Shown one piece after another: positions 60,786 to 64,000 of a DNA stretch of 64,000 nt. A model generated the notes under the pieces. The model searched no databases. It saw nothing but the letters and a program-made list of their open reading frames with translations, and was not told the origin of the DNA. Position numbers and translations under genes: made by a program. The DNA is from Streptomyces aureocirculatus (GTDB lineage Bacteria > Actinomycetota > Actinomycetes > Streptomycetales > Streptomycetaceae), in NCBI RefSeq assembly GCF_000720475.1, contig NZ_JOAP01000017.1:55858-119857 (forward strand), in the 5' to 3' direction. Position 1 is the first letter of the stretch; every line of letters starts with the position of its first letter.

Positions 60786-62199
60786 GCCGTACCCGGAACC
60801 GCTCCCCCAGCGGCAGCCCCGCCGTCCCGCCGCCCTCGATCCGGGCGACGACGGCGGGCTCGGCCACCTGCACGGTGCCGACGTCCGGTGCGTGCTCCCG
60901 CACGTCCACGACGACACCGTCGAAAATCTCCCCCACCCGGTCCTTGAGGAGCGCGGCCTCGACGATGTCCACGCACTCCCGCTCCACGGAGTTGGCGCGC
61001 CGGGTGCCGTCGGCCATCTCCCGGGGCAGTCCGGGCAGTGCCGCGAGCACCCACTCGGGGGGCGGCACGTCCGCGCACGCGGCCAGGCACAGCTCGGCGG
61101 CGTAGCGGTCGACGAGGCGGCGCAGCGGCGCCGTGCAGTGCGCGTAGGGCGCGGCCACGGCGGCGTGCGTCGTCAGCTTCGGCACCTCGCCGCCGCTGAA
61201 CGCCGTGTACCCGGCGCCGCGCAGCAGCGTCGTGCACTCCTGGAGGAACGCGGCCTGGTGCGGCTCGCGCGGGTCGAGGGAGCGGACGAGGTGCGCGTAC
61301 GGGACGTGGTGCGGCCAGTCGATGCCCAGGGCCTTCGCGGTGTGGCGCAGGCGGCCGACCGCGCCGTCGGGGGCGGTGGGCAGCGTCCGCAGGATCCCGG
61401 CGCCTGCGGCGATCATCAGCTCGGCCGCCGCCATGCCGGTCAGGAGGGAGATCTGGGCGTTCCAGCCGTCGGCGGGGAGTGGGGCGCGGAAGGCCAGTTC
61501 GTACGTTCCGTCCGCCCCGTCCGGGGAGGTCCGCTCCGTCACCTCCTGCTCGGGCACGTTCAGTGAGATGCCGCCGCGCTCGACCTCAAGGCGCTCGCGC
61601 AGTTGCCCCACCTCGGCGAGCAGCGCCACGGGCTCCTCCGCGGTGCCCGCGTCGATGGCGGACTGGACGCTCGCGTAGTCGAGCTTGGCGCGGCTGCGCA
61701 CCAGGGCGCGGCGCACATCAGTGCTCCGGGTGCGGCCGTCCGCGTCCAGGTCGACGGTCCACAGCACGGCGGGGCAGGTCTGGTCGGGGAGCAGGCTGGC
61801 CGCGCCCTCGCTGAGCGCGGTGGGGTGCAGCGGGACCTTCCCGTCGGGGAAGTAGAGGGTGGTGACGCGGCGGTGGGCCTCGCTGTCGAGCGGGCCCGAG
61901 GGGGTGACGTACGCGGCCACGTCCGCGATCGCGTACCGCACCCGGAAGCCGCCGCCCGGGCGCCGCGACAGGTGCATCGCCTGGTCGAGGTCGACGGCGG
62001 ACGGCGGGTCGACGGTGAACAGCGGGATGCCGGTGGCGTCCTCGTCCGGCAGGCGCGGAGCCGCCGCGGCGCGCTCGGCCTCCGCGCGCGCCTCGGCGGG
62101 GAAGGCCTCCGGCACGTCGAGGCGTGCGCGCAGGTCGCGCAGCGCGGCCCGTAGCGGAGTTTCGGCTGCGCCGGTGACGTGGAGCTGGCGGCGGGGCAT
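60736..62199 (-). CDS. RNB-domain exoribonuclease (RNase II-like)
   Basis: The 487-residue product has the RNB catalytic motif at about 60-80 (FTVDPPSAVDLDQAMHLSR) with the clustered aspartates that hold magnesium. It then has VRYAIADVAAYV, LYFPDGKVPLHP and AAPYAHCTAPLRRLVDRYA near the C-terminus. It lacks the N-terminal cold-shock domains of full RNase R/II, as is common in the actinobacterial short form. It degrades RNA 3' to 5'. The ATG at 62199 starts the family similarity. It converges with, and overlaps by 50 bp, the membrane-protein gene. Confidence 0.93.
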   Translation of the reverse strand: MPRRQLHVTGAAETPLRAALRDLRARLDVPEAFPAEARAEAERAAAAPRLPDEDATGIPLFTVDPPSAVDLDQAMHLSRRPGGGFRVRYAIADVAAYVTPSGPLDSEAHRRVTTLYFPDGKVPLHPTALSEGAASLLPDQTCPAVLWTVDLDADGRTRSTDVRRALVRSRAKLDYASVQSAIDAGTAEEPVALLAEVGQLRERLEVERGGISLNVPEQEVTERTSPDGADGTYELAFRAPLPADGWNAQISLLTGMAAAELMIAAGAGILRTLPTAPDGAVGRLRHTAKALGIDWPHHVPYAHLVRSLDPREPHQAAFLQECTTLLRGAGYTAFSGGEVPKLTTHAAVAAPYAHCTAPLRRLVDRYAAELCLAACADVPPPEWVLAALPGLPREMADGTRRANSVERECVDIVEAALLKDRVGEIFDGVVVDVREHAPDVGTVQVAEPAVVARIEGGGTAGLPLGERFRVRLTQADPGRAPVLFAPA

Positions 62200-62673
62200 G
62201 CACCGAGCGTAGGGCGGGACGCCGGCGTCGGCACACCGTGCACTTCCACGGCCGCGCCGCTTCACGGCCGCCCCTTCCACGGGCGTGCCCGTACGCGGCC
62301 GTGCTCCTTCGCACCGTGCCGGTACGCAGCCGTGCTCCTTCGCACCGTGCCGGTACGCGGCCGTGCTCCTTCGCACCGTGCCGGTACGCAGCCGTACTCT
62401 TTCGCGGCCGTGCCTTTCGCGGCCGTGCCGCTTCGCAGGCCGTGCCCGTACGCGGCCGTACCTGTACGCAGCCGTACCCGTACGCAGCCGTGCCCCTGCG
62501 CGCCGTGCCGGTACGCGGTCGTGCCCCTTCGCAACCGCGCCCGTACGCTGCGGTGCTCGTGCGCAGCCGTGCCCCTTCGCGGCCGTACCCTTTCGCTGGG
62601 GCCGCATCCCCCTCTTTCCGTCCCCGGGTACCTACCTCGCAGCCGTACCCCGAACGAAATCGGAGCAGTGCTC
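62200..62673. repeat. Intergenic region with CGTACGCAGCCGTGC tandem array
   Basis: About 20 degenerate units of 15-16 bp (types GGTACGCAGCCGTGC, CCTTCGCACCGTGC) run from about 62283 to 62605. At the left end they form a 31-bp higher-order repeat of four copies. No gene is credible in 62200-62673 apart from this array; all frames are open because of it. It is the largest simple array in the window and shares a core with the array at 32.8 kb. Confidence 0.8.
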
Positions 62674-63474
62674 GTGCTCGTCCTGTTGCCGCCGTCCGAA
62701 GGCAAGGCCCCCTCCGGGCGTGGGGCGCCCCTGAAGCCGGAGTCGCTGTCCCTGCCGGGGCTCGCCGGGGCCCGTGCCGCCGTCCTCGACGAACTGGTCG
62801 AGTTGTGTGCCGCCGACGAGGACAAGGCGCGTGAGGTTCTCGGGCTCAGCGAGGGGTTGCGCGGTGAGGTCGCGAAGAACGCCGGGCTGCGGACCGCTGG
62901 GGCGCGGCCCGCCGGTGAGATCTACACGGGGGTGCTGTACGACGCCCTCGACCTGGCCTCGCTCGACGCGGCCGCCCGGCGCCGGGCCGCGCGGTCGCTG
63001 CTCGTCTTCTCCGGGCTCTGGGGGGCGGTGGGGGTGACGGACCGGATTCCGTCGTACCGCTGCTCGATGGGGGTGAAGTTGCCGGGGCTCGGCGCGCTCG
63101 GCGCGTACTGGCGGGGGCCCATGGCCTCCGTGCTGCCCGCTGCCGCCGGGGGCGGGCTCGTGCTCGACCTGCGGTCCTCCGCGTACGCCGCCGCTTGGCG
63201 GCCCAAGGGGGAGGTCGCGGAGCGGACCGCTACCGTGCGGGTGCTGCATGCGCAGGTCGTGGACGGGGTGGAGCGGCGGTCCGTCGTTTCGCACTTCAAC
63301 AAGGCGACCAAGGGGCGGATCGTGCGGTCGCTTCTCACCGCGGGGGTGGTGCCCGGGGGGCCCGCCGAGCTTGTGTCCGCGTTGCGGGATCTTGGGTACG
63401 TGGTCGAGGCGGAGGTGCCCTCCCGGGCGGGGCGGGGTTGGGCCTTGGATGTGGTGGTGCGGGAGGTTCACTGA
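62674..63474 (+). CDS. yaaA: YaaA/DUF328 peroxide-stress protein
   Basis: The 266-residue product matches YaaA: LVLLPPSEGKAP at the start, the family middle TDRIPSYRCSMGVKLPG, and VVSHFNKATKGRIVRSL. E. coli YaaA limits intracellular iron and oxidative DNA damage. GGAG at 62662-62665 favours the GTG at 62674 over 62668. The gene is complete and alone on its strand, followed by REP-like repeats. Confidence 0.9.
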   Translation: MLVLLPPSEGKAPSGRGAPLKPESLSLPGLAGARAAVLDELVELCAADEDKAREVLGLSEGLRGEVAKNAGLRTAGARPAGEIYTGVLYDALDLASLDAAARRRAARSLLVFSGLWGAVGVTDRIPSYRCSMGVKLPGLGALGAYWRGPMASVLPAAAGGGLVLDLRSSAYAAAWRPKGEVAERTATVRVLHAQVVDGVERRSVVSHFNKATKGRIVRSLLTAGVVPGGPAELVSALRDLGYVVEAEVPSRAGRGWALDVVVREVH

Positions 63475-63565
63475 GCGGGGGGGGTGGGTGCGGGCGGTTG
63501 TCCGCGCGGGGCGCCCCAGTCCCACCCCTTTCCCGAAACCATGGGGCTGCCGCCCCCTGGACCCC

Positions 63566-63625
63566 CGCTTCATCGGCGCTCCGCGCCTCGTCCTCAAACG
63601 CCGGACGGGCTTGAAGCTTCGCCGG
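63566..63625. repeat. Dispersed intergenic repeat, copy 5
   Basis: GCGCCTCGTCCTCAAACGCC followed by GGACGGGCTTGAAGC matches the elements at 2.2 and 10.65 kb. It forms the left end of an inverted pair with the copy at about 63893. Confidence 0.75.
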
Positions 63626-63890
63626 GGCGGGCTGGCATTGTCGCTGGGGTGGGCTGGGACCGTCGCCGGGAGGGGGATGGAGCTGTCGCCGGGAGGGGGT
63701 AACCGTTGCCGGGATGAGCTGGAACGTAGCCGGTACAGGCTGGAACCGTCGCCGGGGGTGGGCTGGTCCCTCGCCGGGGCCGGTTGCCACCTCGCGGGAC
63801 GGGTTGAAAGCGCGCCGGGCCGGTTGCAACGTCGCCGGGGGTTGGCTGCCCCCTCGCCGGACGGGCTGGAACTCCGCCGCGCGGGCGAAC
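63626..63890. repeat. Array of about ten GGGCTGGAACCGTCGCCGGG-type units
   Basis: Imperfect units of about 22-30 bp, each with GCTGG or GGTTG then [G/C]TCGCCGGG, fill the space between two inverted dispersed repeats. No gene is credible here, nor in 63475-63565. Confidence 0.7.
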
Positions 63891-63892
63891 CA

Positions 63893-63998
63893 TCAAGCCC
63901 GTCCGGCGATTGAGGACGAGCGCGCCAGCGCGATAAAAGGGCGGGCGGGGGGGGAAGAGAGCCCGTCCGGCGCGAGGACGAGCGCGCCAGTGTGGTGG
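63893..63998. repeat. Dispersed intergenic repeats, copies 6 and 7
   Basis: AGCCCGTCCGGCGATTGAGG with GACGAGCGCGCCAGCGCG, and a shorter copy GAGCCCGTCCGGCGCGAGGA, lie in direct order near the window end. They are inverted with respect to copy 5. Confidence 0.75.
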
Positions 63999-64000
63999 AA

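Noticed and set aside
62283..62605. CRISPR-like array
   Set aside because: Units are 15-16 bp, degenerate and without unique spacers, and no cas genes are nearby.
62238..62834. Apparent coding frames through the CGTACGC array
   Set aside because: All frames are open only because the repeat lacks stop codons; there is no ribosome binding site and the peptides are simple repeats.

Overview
This 64 kb window is chromosomal DNA of a very GC-rich actinomycete, almost certainly a Streptomyces. The evidence is the codon bias, frequent GTG starts, many GTGA/ATGA stop-start overlaps, a class A RNase P RNA of actinobacterial type, families largely confined to Streptomyces (DUF6243, the SCO5918-like protein) and dispersed intergenic palindromes of Streptomyces type. 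No tRNA, rRNA, insertion sequence, CRISPR array or prophage was found.

Region 1 (1-10.6 kb) holds methionine aminopeptidase, then an iron/heme acquisition block. It has a heme oxygenase behind an iron box, two cell-surface HtaA-domain heme-binding proteins, and a divergent ABC importer (lipoprotein HmuT, permease HmuU, ATPase HmuV). A second iron box lies between htaA and hmuT. HtaA proteins probably pass heme to HmuTUV, and heme oxygenase then releases the iron.

Region 2 (10.7-34.5 kb) is ordinary chromosome. It carries a primase/polymerase-domain protein, a GDPD phosphodiesterase, TetR with GAGAC-type operators beside a DUF6243 gene, a dimethylargininase behind a hairpin that can mask its ribosome binding site, a GH129-like secreted hydrolase, an alpha/beta-hydrolase pseudogene, a VOC enzyme and an Rsm22-like methyltransferase. 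It continues with a beta-lactamase-fold hydrolase coupled to a Bcr/CflA exporter, a PIG-L deacetylase coupled to a glycosyltransferase, PhoD, SDR, PhzF and several small metabolic or hypothetical genes.

Region 3 (34.5-43.8 kb) is the most interesting inferred unit. A two-component system (sensor kinase, NarL-type regulator) is followed on the same strand by a 2126-residue secreted RHS/YD-repeat protein with a 144-residue basic, cysteine-bearing C-terminal tail. A small two-helix membrane protein follows. This looks like a regulated polymorphic toxin with a candidate membrane immunity protein.

Region 4 (43.9-53.5 kb) is a complete four-gene Wadjet type II anti-plasmid system (jetA-jetB-jetC-jetD; DUF2397, DUF2398, SMC-like ATPase, DUF2399/TOPRIM). 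All junctions overlap. It sits between a decayed subtilase-like fragment and rnpB.

Region 5 (53.1-64 kb) holds rnpB, whose 5' end lies inside the 3' end of an EamA transporter gene. A cold-shock module follows (MerR-like regulator, Csp with a structured leader, DEAD-box helicase, SCO5918-like protein). After that come AraC and MerR regulators, a membrane protein, an RNB ribonuclease, YaaA, and striking short tandem-repeat arrays at 62.3-62.6 and 63.6-63.9 kb.
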